Source of the DNA: Marinobacter litoralis
GTDB taxonomy: Bacteria; Pseudomonadota; Gammaproteobacteria; Pseudomonadales; Oleiphilaceae
Assembly (NCBI RefSeq): GCF_016427555.1
Contig: NZ_JAELVS010000001.1
Location: 1,240,001-1,304,000, forward strand
DNA length: 64,000 nucleotides
Direction: 5' to 3'
Below the pieces are notes generated by a model. That model saw only the letters and a list, made by a program, of their open reading frames with translations, did not search any database and was not told where the DNA came from. The stretch's first letter is position 1. Every line of letters starts with the position of its first letter. This document shows, piece after piece, positions 52,074 through 61,988 of the stretch. Both the position numbers and the translations under genes were made by a program.

Positions 52074-53072
52074 TTAACCGATGAGTGCAGGCGTCACCAC
52101 GGCACCGCCGACAAGCAGCGCCACAAAGAGCAAACTCGCCAGAACAAAGGGTTTCATGCCCAAATGCCGAAGGGCTTCGATTCGGGTTTGAAAGCCGAGC
52201 GCGGCCATCGCCATGGTCATCGCGATTTGTCCGGCAAGCACCAGCGTGCTTTGGGCCGTGTTCGGCAGATCTAGCAGGCTGTTTAAGCAGACTACGGCAA
52301 CAAAACCGAACGCGAACCAGGGCACAGTGATTTTGCTTGCGGTTGTGGCCGTACCTTCCTTTTTGTTCCGGCTTCGGCTCCAGATCTGGCCGATAACCAG
52401 CAGGAACGGAACCAAAAGCATCACCCGAACCAGTTTCACGATGACCGCATTGGCCATTGCCTGCTCGCCAACTGCATTACCGGCAGCCACCACTTGTGCC
52501 ACTTCGTGGACCGTAGAACCAATGTATATACCGTAAAGCCCTTCATCCCACCCCAGAAGCGGAAACATGACCGGATAGATGAACATGGCGAGCGTGCCAA
52601 ACAGCACCACGGTGGCGACCGCCATAGAAGTTGCTGCGGGTCTTGCCCGAATGGCCCCTTCAGTGGCCAGTACGGCAGCGGCACCACAGATAGCGCTACC
52701 GGCGCTAGTAAGAATGGCAGTGTCGCGATCCAGTTTCAGCCACCGGGTGCCTAACCAATAACCTACGGTTGTGATGGTCAGGACGACCAGCGTGTCCAGC
52801 ACCAGAATCATCGGCCCCAGGCCCACCAGCTGCTGCACGGTGAGAGAAAACCCGAATAGTACGATGCCTGCCCTTAATAGCCAGCGGGACGCAAAGCCAA
52901 GCCCAGGAGTGAGGCCTTCCAACTGCTTCCCGACTCGAAGGTTGCCGGCCACAAGGCCCAATATCAACGTAAACACCAATGGCCCCAAACCGGTTTTCTG
53001 CACGGGAGGCAGCGCTCCAATGCCGTAACCAGCCAGTGTGAGTACTACGCACACTCCCAATCCCCTGAACAT
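52074..53072 (-). CDS. yeiH: YeiH/YadS-type putative sulfate exporter family membrane protein
   Basis: A 332-aa membrane protein with about ten TM helices: GLVAGNLRVGKQLEGLTPGLGFASRWLLRAGIVLFGFSLT and SAGSAICGAAAVLATEGAIRA, plus GSTVHEVAQVVAAGNAVG, match the UPF0324/YeiH family. Transport substrate not established; sulfate or sulfonate has been suggested. The gene is convergent with mtgA. A palindrome lies 22 bases upstream of the start. Confidence 0.88.
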   Translation of the reverse strand: MFRGLGVCVVLTLAGYGIGALPPVQKTGLGPLVFTLILGLVAGNLRVGKQLEGLTPGLGFASRWLLRAGIVLFGFSLTVQQLVGLGPMILVLDTLVVLTITTVGYWLGTRWLKLDRDTAILTSAGSAICGAAAVLATEGAIRARPAATSMAVATVVLFGTLAMFIYPVMFPLLGWDEGLYGIYIGSTVHEVAQVVAAGNAVGEQAMANAVIVKLVRVMLLVPFLLVIGQIWSRSRNKKEGTATTASKITVPWFAFGFVAVVCLNSLLDLPNTAQSTLVLAGQIAMTMAMAALGFQTRIEALRHLGMKPFVLASLLFVALLVGGAVVTPALIG

Positions 53073-53094
53073 TTTCGATACTCCTAACTAATTG

Positions 53095-53108
53095 GAATAT
53101 CGATATTC
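53095..53108. promoter_or_regulatory. Palindrome upstream of yeiH
   Basis: GAATATCGATATTC is a perfect 14-base palindrome 22 bases before the yeiH start. It may be an operator, possibly for a LysR-type regulator (YeiE-like), which is not encoded in the window. Confidence 0.4.
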
Positions 53109-53212
53109 TATTTCCGGGCTAGATATTCGGAAAACAGTTGTTTTGCATTTCAGTAATCGATTTGTTGGATCTTTCGCAATCTGAGCAGGAACGCTTATGC
53201 CATTGTTAGACC

Positions 53213-54517
53213 TCACTCTAACGAAGGCAGAAATAGAATGAAGTCGGGAACTGCAATCAAGAAAATCAGGATCAGAAAATCCATGACCAAGAACCAGAAT
53301 ATGCCTCGAAAAATAGCTGAGGTAGTAACCAGGTTCCCTACAACACTCTTGATTACAAACACATTCATGCCGATTGGGGGAGTGATCATGCCTATTTCCA
53401 GCAACTTGGTCAGTACGACTCCGAACCAGAGTAGGTTGAGCCCGGCGTTATCTACGATAGGCAGTACAATGGGAAGCGTCAGTAACATCGCCCCGATGGG
53501 TTCGAGGAACATGCCCAGAAACACGTAGATCAGAACGATGGCCAAAAAGAGCATGAAGTAACCGGAATTGAGGCCAATAATCAGTTCAGACAGGTAGTCT
53601 CCCGCTCCGGATAGAGCCAGAAATCGAGTAAGCAGGCTGGCGCCAACCGCGATAATGATAAGAGCGCCAGTTGTCATCAGAGTCTCAAGGATTGCGTTGC
53701 GGAAACGTGTCCAGTTGAGGCTGCGCTTCAGCGCTGCGACGACGAGTGAAAGAAAAGCACCAACAGCGCCAGCCTCGGTAGCGGTGAATATACCGCCAAA
53801 CAAACCGCTAAAGATGCCAATCATAATCAGCAGTACGGGCCAGGTATCCTTCAGTGCGCGAATTTTCTCGGCGGTAGGGATAACTTCATTCGTATCGGGT
53901 GCGAGCGAGGGGTTCAGCTTCACGCGGACCAGAATCACCGTGATATAGCCGATAGCGGTCAAAATGCCTGCGCTGATGCCACCCAGGAAAAGCCCGGTTA
54001 TAGACTGCTGCGCAATGATGCCGTAAAGGATCATGATGATTGACGGAGGTATCAGAGCTCCAATGGTTCCTGCGACAGCAACGGTGCCCGTAGCCAGTTC
54101 AGGATGGTAGCGATGACGTATCATTTCCGGGACGGCGATCCTGCCCATAGCCGCAGAGCAAGCGACGGATGATCCGGAAACCGCCGCAAACCCTGCTGAT
54201 CCGAATACTGCTGCAATAGCCAGTCCCCCGGGTATACCTGATAGCCACATTCGGGCTGCGCGAAACATTCCTTGTGTTAGCTGAGTGTGATAACAAACAA
54301 ACCCCAGCAGCAAAAACATGGGAACTGAGCTCAAGACCCAGTTCGAGGCGAACTGGTAAGGAATGATGCCGAGTGAACCCCATGCAATGTTCCATCCCAT
54401 CATGTACCAGAGCCCGCCGAATGAGACCCCGATTAAAGACACTCCAATCGGCACTCTTAGAGCAAGCAGTGCAACCAATATTCCGAGTCCCGATAGCCCA
54501 ATTTGTACGTCTGACAT
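53213..54517 (-). CDS. dctM: TRAP transporter large permease DctM
   Basis: A 434-aa membrane protein with about 12 TM helices. It has the DctM signatures MGRIAVPEMIRHRYHPELATGTVAVAGTIGALIPPSI and FLGMFLEPIGAMLLTLPIVLPIV. It forms the sodium-driven transport channel with the small DctQ subunit, encoded just upstream (2 bases apart). Substrate follows from context, see the acetoacetate module. Confidence 0.92.
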   Translation of the reverse strand: MSDVQIGLSGLGILVALLALRVPIGVSLIGVSFGGLWYMMGWNIAWGSLGIIPYQFASNWVLSSVPMFLLLGFVCYHTQLTQGMFRAARMWLSGIPGGLAIAAVFGSAGFAAVSGSSVACSAAMGRIAVPEMIRHRYHPELATGTVAVAGTIGALIPPSIIMILYGIIAQQSITGLFLGGISAGILTAIGYITVILVRVKLNPSLAPDTNEVIPTAEKIRALKDTWPVLLIMIGIFSGLFGGIFTATEAGAVGAFLSLVVAALKRSLNWTRFRNAILETLMTTGALIIIAVGASLLTRFLALSGAGDYLSELIIGLNSGYFMLFLAIVLIYVFLGMFLEPIGAMLLTLPIVLPIVDNAGLNLLWFGVVLTKLLEIGMITPPIGMNVFVIKSVVGNLVTTSAIFRGIFWFLVMDFLILIFLIAVPDFILFLPSLE

Positions 54518-54519
54518 TG

Positions 54520-55074
54520 TTATTTCCCCATCCCGTCATTAGCGTCCAGATCATCGGCTTCTGCTGTAGCCGTGTTTAATCCGGATGTCGTTCCGAGGCA
54601 GGAACTTGCCAGTTTGTATAAAACCACCAACGTCATAAGCCCGCAGCCAATGGGCAGCACGTAATAGGTAATCCAAATAGGAATGGCGTCGCTGCCTTGT
54701 ATAACCGAAGCTCCGAAGCTTCGTTTTTTCTCTGCTTCTTCCCACGTACGAACCGTTAATAACGAAAAGACGATGGTCGATAAAAGGAATGAAAGACGTT
54801 CCAGGTTTCGCTGCATCCAGATTGGGAGCCGAGCCGTAATGACTTCCACTGAAATATGAGCGTTTTTTTGTTCCGCGAAGGCCAGGGGAATGAAGACTGC
54901 AATGACCATGTAGTAATAGGAAACAATTGAGATGGTGCCCGGAATGGGCGAGTTCAGAAGGAAACGGCTAGCAACATCAAGACTGATGTGTAGCATCATT
55001 AACGCAATTGCGAGTCCACCGAGGATGGTCATCAAATTCGTGACCATCGATAAAAATCGACCAATACCGTACAT
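54520..55074 (-). CDS. dctQ: TRAP transporter small permease DctQ
   Basis: A 184-aa protein with four predicted TM helices (about 13-32, 45-68, 85-108, 125-150) and the family segment FIPLAFAEQKNAHISVEVITARLP. Pairs with DctM; the two genes are 2 bases apart on the minus strand. First gene of this unit, divergent from the MalT-like regulator. Confidence 0.9.
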   Translation of the reverse strand: MYGIGRFLSMVTNLMTILGGLAIALMMLHISLDVASRFLLNSPIPGTISIVSYYYMVIAVFIPLAFAEQKNAHISVEVITARLPIWMQRNLERLSFLLSTIVFSLLTVRTWEEAEKKRSFGASVIQGSDAIPIWITYYVLPIGCGLMTLVVLYKLASSCLGTTSGLNTATAEADDLDANDGMGK

Positions 55075-55397
55075 GTTAGTCCCCGCTACGGCCGGCAGTG
55101 AGCCGGTTTGTTTTTATTGAGTCTGTGTGCGTAAGAATCGACTGCGGCAAGGCAATCATGGCCGTGCCGACATTAGGTAAATTCAAGAATAAGCGTGCCG
55201 GGTCTGTGCAACATCGTCGTAATCGACGAATTCGGGTGCGAAGGTTATTTAACAGGGAGAATTGCTGAGGCTTCCGTATTCTATGGTAGGCTTTTGCACC
55301 GTTATGCCAGCGACAAGAAGTGAACAGCCACGCTCGAAATGTCCACTGCGTGCGTGGGTGGATGGTAATTGAATTAGCATTGGAGCCGTTAAGCGCT

Positions 55398-58112
55398 ATG
55401 CCTGTTTCTCACACGCTCAAGCGTGTTCTGATGGTGAGTAAACTTAATCCACCAGCAGCCAGAGCCGCTCAAGTTGAGCGTGCAGAGCTGTGCCAGAAAA
55501 TAGTGTCGGCTACTGCCGCTAAGTTGATCGTCGTTCGCGCGTCTGCAGGATTTGGCAAGACCACTGCCATGGCCCAGAGTATGTCCAGGATGAACAGCGA
55601 TGGAATTGCTACGGCCTGGCTTACGATCGATGACGCAGACAATGATGTCTCACGATTTTTGTTTTGCTTAAACGCATCAGTGTCAAAGTTAACCGAAAAT
55701 GACACGCACGCCGGTGATGATGTGGCGATTGAGAACCAAACCGCCAGCGAGGCGGCCTTTAATATAGTCGCTCGGCTATCTGAAAACCGATCTGCCTTTG
55801 CTCTTTTTATTGATGATTTTGAAAAAATCCATGAGCAATCGGTGCTTGGTCTTATGCGGGAAATTATCGAGCATCTGCCAGCAAACGGACGAATCGTTAT
55901 CGGTTCCAGGCACTTGCCAGAATTGGGGCTCGGGCGTCTGAGAGCGCGTGGCCAGTTGCTGGAAATTGAGGTTTCGGAGTTGCGCTTTTCGGTTGATGAG
56001 ACGGCCGATTTTTTGGTGAACCGGCGCCAGTTAGAATTGACGCAAGACGACCTTATTCGAATTCACGATCGCTCTGAAGGTTGGGTCACTGCGCTTTGGC
56101 TTACGTCTTTGGCGCTGGAGGGAAATACGAACCCGAAGTCTTTCATCCAGCGCTTTTCCGGTGAAAACGCTGCCGTTGCAGATTACCTCGCTCACGACGT
56201 GCTTGAGCAGCAGCCTGAAGAAATAAAAACCTTTCTGCTACGAACAAGTATTCTTCGTCACCTGACGCCTTCTCTTTGCAGCGCTTTGGTGCCGGGCAGT
56301 GATAGCGAAGCCATGTTGCGATACTTGGATACGCGTAGTGCTTTTCTGGCACCTATAGAGCATGAACAGCTTACTTACCGTTATCACAGCTTGTTTGCAG
56401 AGTTTTTGCGCTCAGTGCTGTACTCCCAGTATCCATACGAAGTGGCGGGCCTTCATCTGGCCGCCTCAAAATGGTACGAGAATGCCGGGCGCTTTGTTCC
56501 TGCGATTGGTCATGCGATCGAAGGGCGCGCGTTTGATCGTGCCATGAGCCTGTTGGGTGCGCATGCTGAGCAGTTGTTGTCACAGGGTCGAATGAAGCTT
56601 CTCGCGCGTTGGTTGGGCGAACTCCCGGCGGATCAGCTTAAGAAGAATGAGCTGCTTGAAATGATTTACATCTGGGCGATCGGGTTTACCCGTGGCCCGG
56701 ATGAAGCGTTTGAGATGCTGTCGAACACGTGTCTGGAGGCTTCTGGAAACCCGATTGTTAAATCGCACATTCTTGCGTTCAAGCCTTTGATGATGGGCAT
56801 GATGGATCGCTACGAGGAGGCAAGTGAGCTTGGCCGAACGGAGGAGCACGAGCTCTCAGGTTTTGCGCCTTTTGCCGATATCGTCTCAATTAATTCCCGT
56901 GCGAACGTTTTTTCTGTCATGGGAAACTACGACCAGGCCCGTCAGCTTATCGATGGAGCACGAGACGCCCAGTTTAGTCATTCGAGTTCTTTCAATTCGA
57001 TGTACTCAGAGTCATTGGAAGGGTTGATTGATCTTCAAGAAGGGCGACAAAAACAAGCGGCTGCACGTTTTCGTCTGGCTGTTGGTGCTACCGGTCCGAC
57101 TTATGATTTTAGCCATACCAGCGGTAACGCTTGGGCTGGCGTATTGCATGCCAATACTGTTTACGAAGCGAACAACCTGGAATTGGCCGCCCGCTTGTTG
57201 CACGTCTATGGCCCGTTGGTCCGCGAAGCCGGGTTGCCTGACCACATGCTGATCAGCGACATTATGTTGTCGAGATTAGCGTTCAACTGTGGGGATGTTG
57301 ACCGGGCATTTCAGGCTCTGACTGAGCTGGAGCACATGGGGAGAACCAGAAGACTGCCAAGGGTAGTGGGCACGGCCCGACTTGAGCGATCCCGGCTGTT
57401 TTTGGCGCAAGATCGGCCTGATGCAGCAAAGCAGGAACTTGATCGTGCGGGAAACGAGGAGCTTTGGCGACGGGTTCGTAAACATCGAATGCCTGCAAAT
57501 GACCTACAGTACATGGAGATGGCTCGTTTACGCTGGGAGGTGGTTGCCGGTGATGCCGAAGGTGCGCTTGCGCCACTTGAGGTGGAAATAGCAGACGCCC
57601 AAGGCTGCTCATTGTACCGGCGGGTCTTGAAACTAAAGTTGTTCAAAGCGATTGCGTTGTATCGCTGTAACCGTCCGGAAGATGCAATTGCTGTGTTGGC
57701 CGACATTCTGCCAACCTGCTGCGCGGAGGGGTACGTGCGCTTGTTTGTAGATGAAGGTGCAGCTGCAGGCACTGTGATCAAACTCTACCATCAGGCCTTT
57801 CGGGAGGCCGGGTATCAGAGTGATCCGGTTTTCGTTAGTTATCTTGAAAGTTTGATTGAAGCGTTTGGGCCTGCGTTGTCGTCGGCAACGGTATTGCCTG
57901 AAGCCGACGACATGATTCTGAATACTTTGACGCGCAAGGAAACCCGGGTGTTGCAGCTATTATCAGAAGGGTACTCAAACGGCGCTATGGCCGAAAAACT
58001 GTTTGTCTCGGACAGCACGGTTCGCACCCACCTACGCAACATAAATTCCAAGCTGAATGCCTCCAGCCGAACTCAAGCTGTTGCCATTGCACGGCGATAC
58101 GGGCTTGTGTGA
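55398..58112 (+). CDS. MalT/AlkS-type LuxR transcriptional regulator
   Basis: About 904 aa. N-terminal STAND ATPase: KLNPPAARAAQVERAELC then Walker A VVRASAGFGKTTAM and a D-D pair in LFIDDFE. A long helical, TPR-like sensor region follows (about 350-830). The C-terminal GerE HTH is LTRKETRVLQLLSEGYSNGAMAEKLFVSDSTVRTHLRNINSKLNASSRTQAVAIARRYGLV. Starts at 55320 (GTG), 55398 or 55431 are possible; I choose 55398. ATP- and inducer-dependent activation of neighbouring genes (dctQM, acsA, dctP) is inferred from its central position. Confidence 0.85.
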   Translation: MPVSHTLKRVLMVSKLNPPAARAAQVERAELCQKIVSATAAKLIVVRASAGFGKTTAMAQSMSRMNSDGIATAWLTIDDADNDVSRFLFCLNASVSKLTENDTHAGDDVAIENQTASEAAFNIVARLSENRSAFALFIDDFEKIHEQSVLGLMREIIEHLPANGRIVIGSRHLPELGLGRLRARGQLLEIEVSELRFSVDETADFLVNRRQLELTQDDLIRIHDRSEGWVTALWLTSLALEGNTNPKSFIQRFSGENAAVADYLAHDVLEQQPEEIKTFLLRTSILRHLTPSLCSALVPGSDSEAMLRYLDTRSAFLAPIEHEQLTYRYHSLFAEFLRSVLYSQYPYEVAGLHLAASKWYENAGRFVPAIGHAIEGRAFDRAMSLLGAHAEQLLSQGRMKLLARWLGELPADQLKKNELLEMIYIWAIGFTRGPDEAFEMLSNTCLEASGNPIVKSHILAFKPLMMGMMDRYEEASELGRTEEHELSGFAPFADIVSINSRANVFSVMGNYDQARQLIDGARDAQFSHSSSFNSMYSESLEGLIDLQEGRQKQAAARFRLAVGATGPTYDFSHTSGNAWAGVLHANTVYEANNLELAARLLHVYGPLVREAGLPDHMLISDIMLSRLAFNCGDVDRAFQALTELEHMGRTRRLPRVVGTARLERSRLFLAQDRPDAAKQELDRAGNEELWRRVRKHRMPANDLQYMEMARLRWEVVAGDAEGALAPLEVEIADAQGCSLYRRVLKLKLFKAIALYRCNRPEDAIAVLADILPTCCAEGYVRLFVDEGAAAGTVIKLYHQAFREAGYQSDPVFVSYLESLIEAFGPALSSATVLPEADDMILNTLTRKETRVLQLLSEGYSNGAMAEKLFVSDSTVRTHLRNINSKLNASSRTQAVAIARRYGLV

Positions 58113-58183
58113 GGCGTGCACCTCTTTGGGAGCTGCAGGTTCTAATCAATCTGAGGAACCTGCAGTTCCCTGAGAAGTCTTCC

Positions 58184-60160
58184 TTAGGTGATGGCCGTCT
58201 TGTTCTGTTTAGCAAACTCTACGTAATAGGCAAGGCTGTCCGGATTGGCCATGGCGTCGGGATTGGCGACGCTCTGTTGTGATGCTCCCTGCAACAGTTT
58301 TTTGACCGGCAATTCCATTTTTTTGCCTGTTAGCGTTCGGGGAATCTCACTGACTTCAATGATGTCGTTCGGCACGTGCCGTGCTGATAGGTGCGTGCGT
58401 ATGGCGCTACGAAGGCGTTGGTCCAATTCGCTTGTTAGCGACTCGCCCTCGCGTAATACCACAAACAGCGGCATGTAGGGATCGCGCCCCAAGTATTCCA
58501 AGTCTACAACCAGACTGTCCACAACCTCTTGAGCCTCTTCAACAACACGATATATCTCGCTCGTGCCCATTCGGATGCCTTGGCGGTTGATCGTGGTGTC
58601 TGAACGTCCGTATATGACGGCGCCGCCGCGAGGCGTTATACGCACCCAGTCACCATGCCTCCACAGTTTCGGGAAGACGTCGAAATAGCTTTCGTGATAG
58701 CGCTGGCCATTATCATCTCCCCAAAAATACAGCGGCATTGATGGCATGGGTTTGGTGACAACCAATTCGCCTACCTCGTCTTCAACAACGTTGCCGCTAT
58801 CATCCATAGCGTAAACGGCTGTGCCTAAAGTACGACACTGCATTTCACCTTCATAAAGCGGCATGATTGGGCAGGAGCCGACATAAAACGCTGCGACGTC
58901 AGTGCCTCCGCTGATCGGCGCAATCAGCACGTTACCAAATTGATCTTTAATCCATTTGTATCCTTGTTCAGGCAAGGGGGAGCCGGTTGATCCAATGGTG
59001 CGAATCTTTCTGAGGTCTGCAATCTGGTTGATCTCAACGCCAGCTTTCAGGCAGCTTAAATAATACGCCGCGCCAGCCCCGAAAAAGGTTGCCTCGGCTT
59101 CTTCTGCAAAACGCCAAAGTGTTCCCAGATCGGGGTAGCCCGGATTTCCGTCGAACAGGCAAATCGTCGCCCCAAGCAAAAGGCCACTAATCTGGCAGTT
59201 CCACATGATCCAGCCCGTGGTCGAGAACCACATATAGTGGTCTCGGGGGCCAAGGTCCATATGCAGGCCGTGACCAAGCATCCCTTCTAGCAACGCACCG
59301 CCATGGCCGTGGACAATTGGCTTCGGCATGCCTGTCGTGCCCGACGAATAAACGATCCAGAGAGGGTGGTCAAATGGAAGGTGCTCAAACTTCATTGGAA
59401 CGTCGTGCCCTAGTAAATCGTCCCATAAGGTTGCATTTTCAAGCCGGGCATCGGGCTTTAGGTAGGGCAGAAGAATCACGTTTTCCAGTGTCGGAAGTTC
59501 GATTTTTAGGTTCTTCAGAACGTCAAGACGATCGAAATTCTTACCTCCGTACCTGTACCCATCTACCGCCAGCATAACTTTTGGATCAATCTGTCGAAAA
59601 CGATCGGTCACGCTTCGAACACCCATATCGGGAGAACAGCTGGACCAGATTGCGCCGATGCTTGCGCAAGCATAAAACGCGATGACAGCTTCCGGAATAT
59701 TTGGGAGGTATGCAACAACCCGGTCGCCTGGTTCAACGCCCATCTGCCTTAAAGCAAAGGCGACTGATGCAATCTGGCTGCGCATTTCTGACCAGGAGAT
59801 GGTTTTGGTCGGGCGTAATTCTGAACGAGATATAATGGCTGCCCGATCCGGGTTTTCGTGGTGAAAACGAAAAGCCTGCTCTGCAAAATTTAGCCGGGCA
59901 CCTTCGAACCATTTAGCGCCGGGCATTTCGTGACTGCTCAGAATCCTTCGATAAGGGGTAGTTGATTGAATGTCATAGAATTCCCAAAACGCAGCCCAAA
60001 AATCTTCCAGAGCTTCTACCGACCATTCCCAAAGCGAATTGTAATCAGTGAAGTACAGCGATTTTGTCTCGCCAAGCCAGTCCATGAAACCTTTGAGTTG
60101 ACTCTGTTCGATGCGCGCTTGGCTTGGCTGCCACAGCGGTTTGGGAGTGATTGCTGTCAT
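58184..60160 (-). CDS. Acetoacetyl-CoA synthetase (acetoacetate-CoA ligase)
   Basis: A 658-aa acyl-AMP-forming ligase with the ACS-type N-terminal domain (WQPSQARIEQSQLKGF), the AMP motif IVYSSGTTGMPKPIVHGHGGALLEG, DHYMWFSTTGWIMWNCQI, and the C-terminal catalytic Lys in RTLTGKKMELPVKKLL. Length and the SSCSPDMGVRSVTDRFRQIDPKVMLAVDGYRYGGK segment fit acetoacetate-CoA ligase. It activates acetoacetate directly to acetoacetyl-CoA. It lies between the regulator and dctP. Confidence 0.88.
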   Translation of the reverse strand: MTAITPKPLWQPSQARIEQSQLKGFMDWLGETKSLYFTDYNSLWEWSVEALEDFWAAFWEFYDIQSTTPYRRILSSHEMPGAKWFEGARLNFAEQAFRFHHENPDRAAIISRSELRPTKTISWSEMRSQIASVAFALRQMGVEPGDRVVAYLPNIPEAVIAFYACASIGAIWSSCSPDMGVRSVTDRFRQIDPKVMLAVDGYRYGGKNFDRLDVLKNLKIELPTLENVILLPYLKPDARLENATLWDDLLGHDVPMKFEHLPFDHPLWIVYSSGTTGMPKPIVHGHGGALLEGMLGHGLHMDLGPRDHYMWFSTTGWIMWNCQISGLLLGATICLFDGNPGYPDLGTLWRFAEEAEATFFGAGAAYYLSCLKAGVEINQIADLRKIRTIGSTGSPLPEQGYKWIKDQFGNVLIAPISGGTDVAAFYVGSCPIMPLYEGEMQCRTLGTAVYAMDDSGNVVEDEVGELVVTKPMPSMPLYFWGDDNGQRYHESYFDVFPKLWRHGDWVRITPRGGAVIYGRSDTTINRQGIRMGTSEIYRVVEEAQEVVDSLVVDLEYLGRDPYMPLFVVLREGESLTSELDQRLRSAIRTHLSARHVPNDIIEVSEIPRTLTGKKMELPVKKLLQGASQQSVANPDAMANPDSLAYYVEFAKQNKTAIT

Positions 60161-60475
60161 TTTAGAACCTCTAGCATATTGTTGTTGACGGGGCGGTGCG
60201 CACAGTTCGCTCCTCGGAATCCCTATTTATAATGAGTTGATGATCCTGGAACAGACATCGTCTGAAACGACGAAAATACGTTCGGTGACCTGGTCGTTCG
60301 AACGCTCCGGTTGGGATGAAATGGGTATGCGAATGAAAGATTCGTCGCTTCCGACGATTTCGAAGCGATTGATTTGCTCCCAACATGATATGGCCGGTGC
60401 GAGCTCCCGATGATCCTGCCTGGCGAACGTCGGCAACTGACTACAACAATATTGAGCATATACAGGTGATTATTA
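60161..60475. promoter_or_regulatory. Divergent promoter region between acetoacetyl-CoA synthetase and dctP
   Basis: 315 bases without a gene. It contains a perfect hairpin TCGTCG-CTTC-CGACGA (60342-60357) and several TTCG/CGAA repeats (for example GTTCGAACG near 60298) that could be operators for the MalT-like regulator. I could not assign -35/-10 boxes with confidence. Confidence 0.4.
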
Positions 60476-61627
60476 ATGAACTGTCCGAACATACTTAAAC
60501 GTGGGGTACTTCCGGCCATTTTCGCGGGAGTAGCGATGACCGGAGTGGTGGAAGCAAAACAACTGAGTTACGCAACGGGGTATTCGCCAGGCTCCATCGG
60601 AGCAAAGGCTGCCGAAGTTTTTGCGAAAGATGTTGAAGCTCATTCCGGTGGTGACTTGAAAGCAAAAGTGTATGCCCAATCGCTACTTGGATTCAGTGAA
60701 ATCCCGCCAGGTATTCGGGACGGGATGGCGGACAGCGGACTGGTCTTAACACCCTATTTTCCATCTGATTTTCCGAGTACCAATCTGGCCACTGAGCTCA
60801 CAATGCTCATTGAATTGTTTGATGCACCCACGGAGAATGTAGGATTGGCCTTTGCAGGCGCGATGGCAGAGTTTGTTTTCTTTAATTGCCCAAGTTGTGT
60901 TACGGAATATAAACAACAAAACCAACTGTTTCTGGGCGGTGGCGGGACCTCGTCATATTTCCTGATTTGCAACAAGCCGGTAAGCACTCTGGAAGATATA
61001 AAAGGTAAGCGTCTGCGTATAGGTGGTGCTCAATGGGCACGCTGGGCCGACGAAGTGGGTGCAACTGCGGTGTCTATTCCTCAGCATGAAACGTACGAAG
61101 CATTGAGCCAGGGGGTTGTAGATTGCACCGTGCACTCAGCGCCTGAGTTAACCATTGTAAAACTGATGGAAGTGACGTCGGACATGACTCCTAATATGCC
61201 CGGCGGTGTGTTTTCAGGTGTTGCCAACAATATCAATGCTGACGTATGGAAAAGCCTGACGTCCAGCGAACGTAAAACGATGCTCCACGCCTCTGCCGCG
61301 CATGCCAGTGCCCTGAGCTGGGGGTATGCTCAGGCAGCTTTCAAAAATATGAAAACTGCCGAAGCGCAAGGCATTAAAGTTCACGAAGCGGGTGAGAGTC
61401 TGGTTAAGGTAACGCGCGAATTTATCGAGCAGGACCTGAAGGCGATCGCTGCCAAGTATGCAGATAACTACGGTCTTACATCGTCCCCTCAATTAGTGGA
61501 GTCTTTTCGCTCGCTGCTGACCAAATGGGTGGCGCTTGTGAAAGATGTGGGTAGCAGCGAAGAGCTGACTCAGATTTATTGGGATGAGGTGTACTCTAAA
61601 GTGGATGTCGACAGCTACGGACGATAA
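60476..61627 (+). CDS. dctP: TRAP transporter substrate-binding protein (DctP family)
   Basis: A 383-aa protein with signal peptide (about residues 1-26, VEA-KQ) and DctP-type lobes: YATGYSPGSIGAKAAEVFAKDVEAHSGGDLKAKVYAQSLLG, then IKGKRLRIGGAQWARWADEVGATAVSIPQHETYEALSQGVVDCTVHS. The Arg in LRIGG is the position that holds the substrate carboxylate in this family. Two cysteines (NCPSC) may form a disulfide. It should feed DctQM, encoded 5.4 kb away in the same cluster. Confidence 0.88.
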   Translation: MNCPNILKRGVLPAIFAGVAMTGVVEAKQLSYATGYSPGSIGAKAAEVFAKDVEAHSGGDLKAKVYAQSLLGFSEIPPGIRDGMADSGLVLTPYFPSDFPSTNLATELTMLIELFDAPTENVGLAFAGAMAEFVFFNCPSCVTEYKQQNQLFLGGGGTSSYFLICNKPVSTLEDIKGKRLRIGGAQWARWADEVGATAVSIPQHETYEALSQGVVDCTVHSAPELTIVKLMEVTSDMTPNMPGGVFSGVANNINADVWKSLTSSERKTMLHASAAHASALSWGYAQAAFKNMKTAEAQGIKVHEAGESLVKVTREFIEQDLKAIAAKYADNYGLTSSPQLVESFRSLLTKWVALVKDVGSSEELTQIYWDEVYSKVDVDSYGR

Positions 61628-61642
61628 AGTCGGTAGAACCAA

Positions 61643-61666
61643 CTTGCCACTGCCCACAGTGGCAAG
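61643..61666 (+). terminator. Hairpin after dctP
   Basis: CTTGCCACTG-CCCA-CAGTGGCAAG, a perfect 10-bp stem 15 bases past the dctP stop. No U-run follows. Confidence 0.55.
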
Positions 61667-61809
61667 ACAGGCGGAGAAGTGGCCGGTGGGTTGTTTCTCC
61701 TCCTGGGTTCCAAAAGTGATTTTGTTTGAATTTCAGGCAATTTGTTTCCAGTTCGTATAGTATGGAAGCTTAGATTGGTAAATAAATCGAAGTGGGCGGG
61801 GTAAATATA

Positions 61810-61971
61810 ATGAGTAAGAAGAATGAAAAACCGACGTTAACGTCAGCCACTATCGAAGAGCAGACCGCTGAATTTCTGAAAGCGGGTGGTACTGTTGAGC
61901 AGGTCGGTAAGGGCAAGAGTGGGCAGGCGTTCCCCACTGGTTCACGACAGATCAGTCTGAAAAAGCAATAA
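61810..61971 (+). CDS. 53-aa protein resembling the C-terminal segment of SutA
   Basis: A small open frame (ATG at 61810, TAA at 61969) with a helical middle and the motif EFLKAGGTVEQVGKG followed by GSRQI. This resembles the end of the Pseudomonas transcription-associated protein SutA (EFLARGGKVQEV ... GSRPI), but the acidic N-terminal part of SutA is missing. It is followed by a bidirectional terminator and a convergent cold-shock gene. Function unknown; the start lacks a strong ribosome site. Confidence 0.6.
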   Translation: MSKKNEKPTLTSATIEEQTAEFLKAGGTVEQVGKGKSGQAFPTGSRQISLKKQ

Positions 61972-61988
61972 CGTATTGTGACCGCAAT

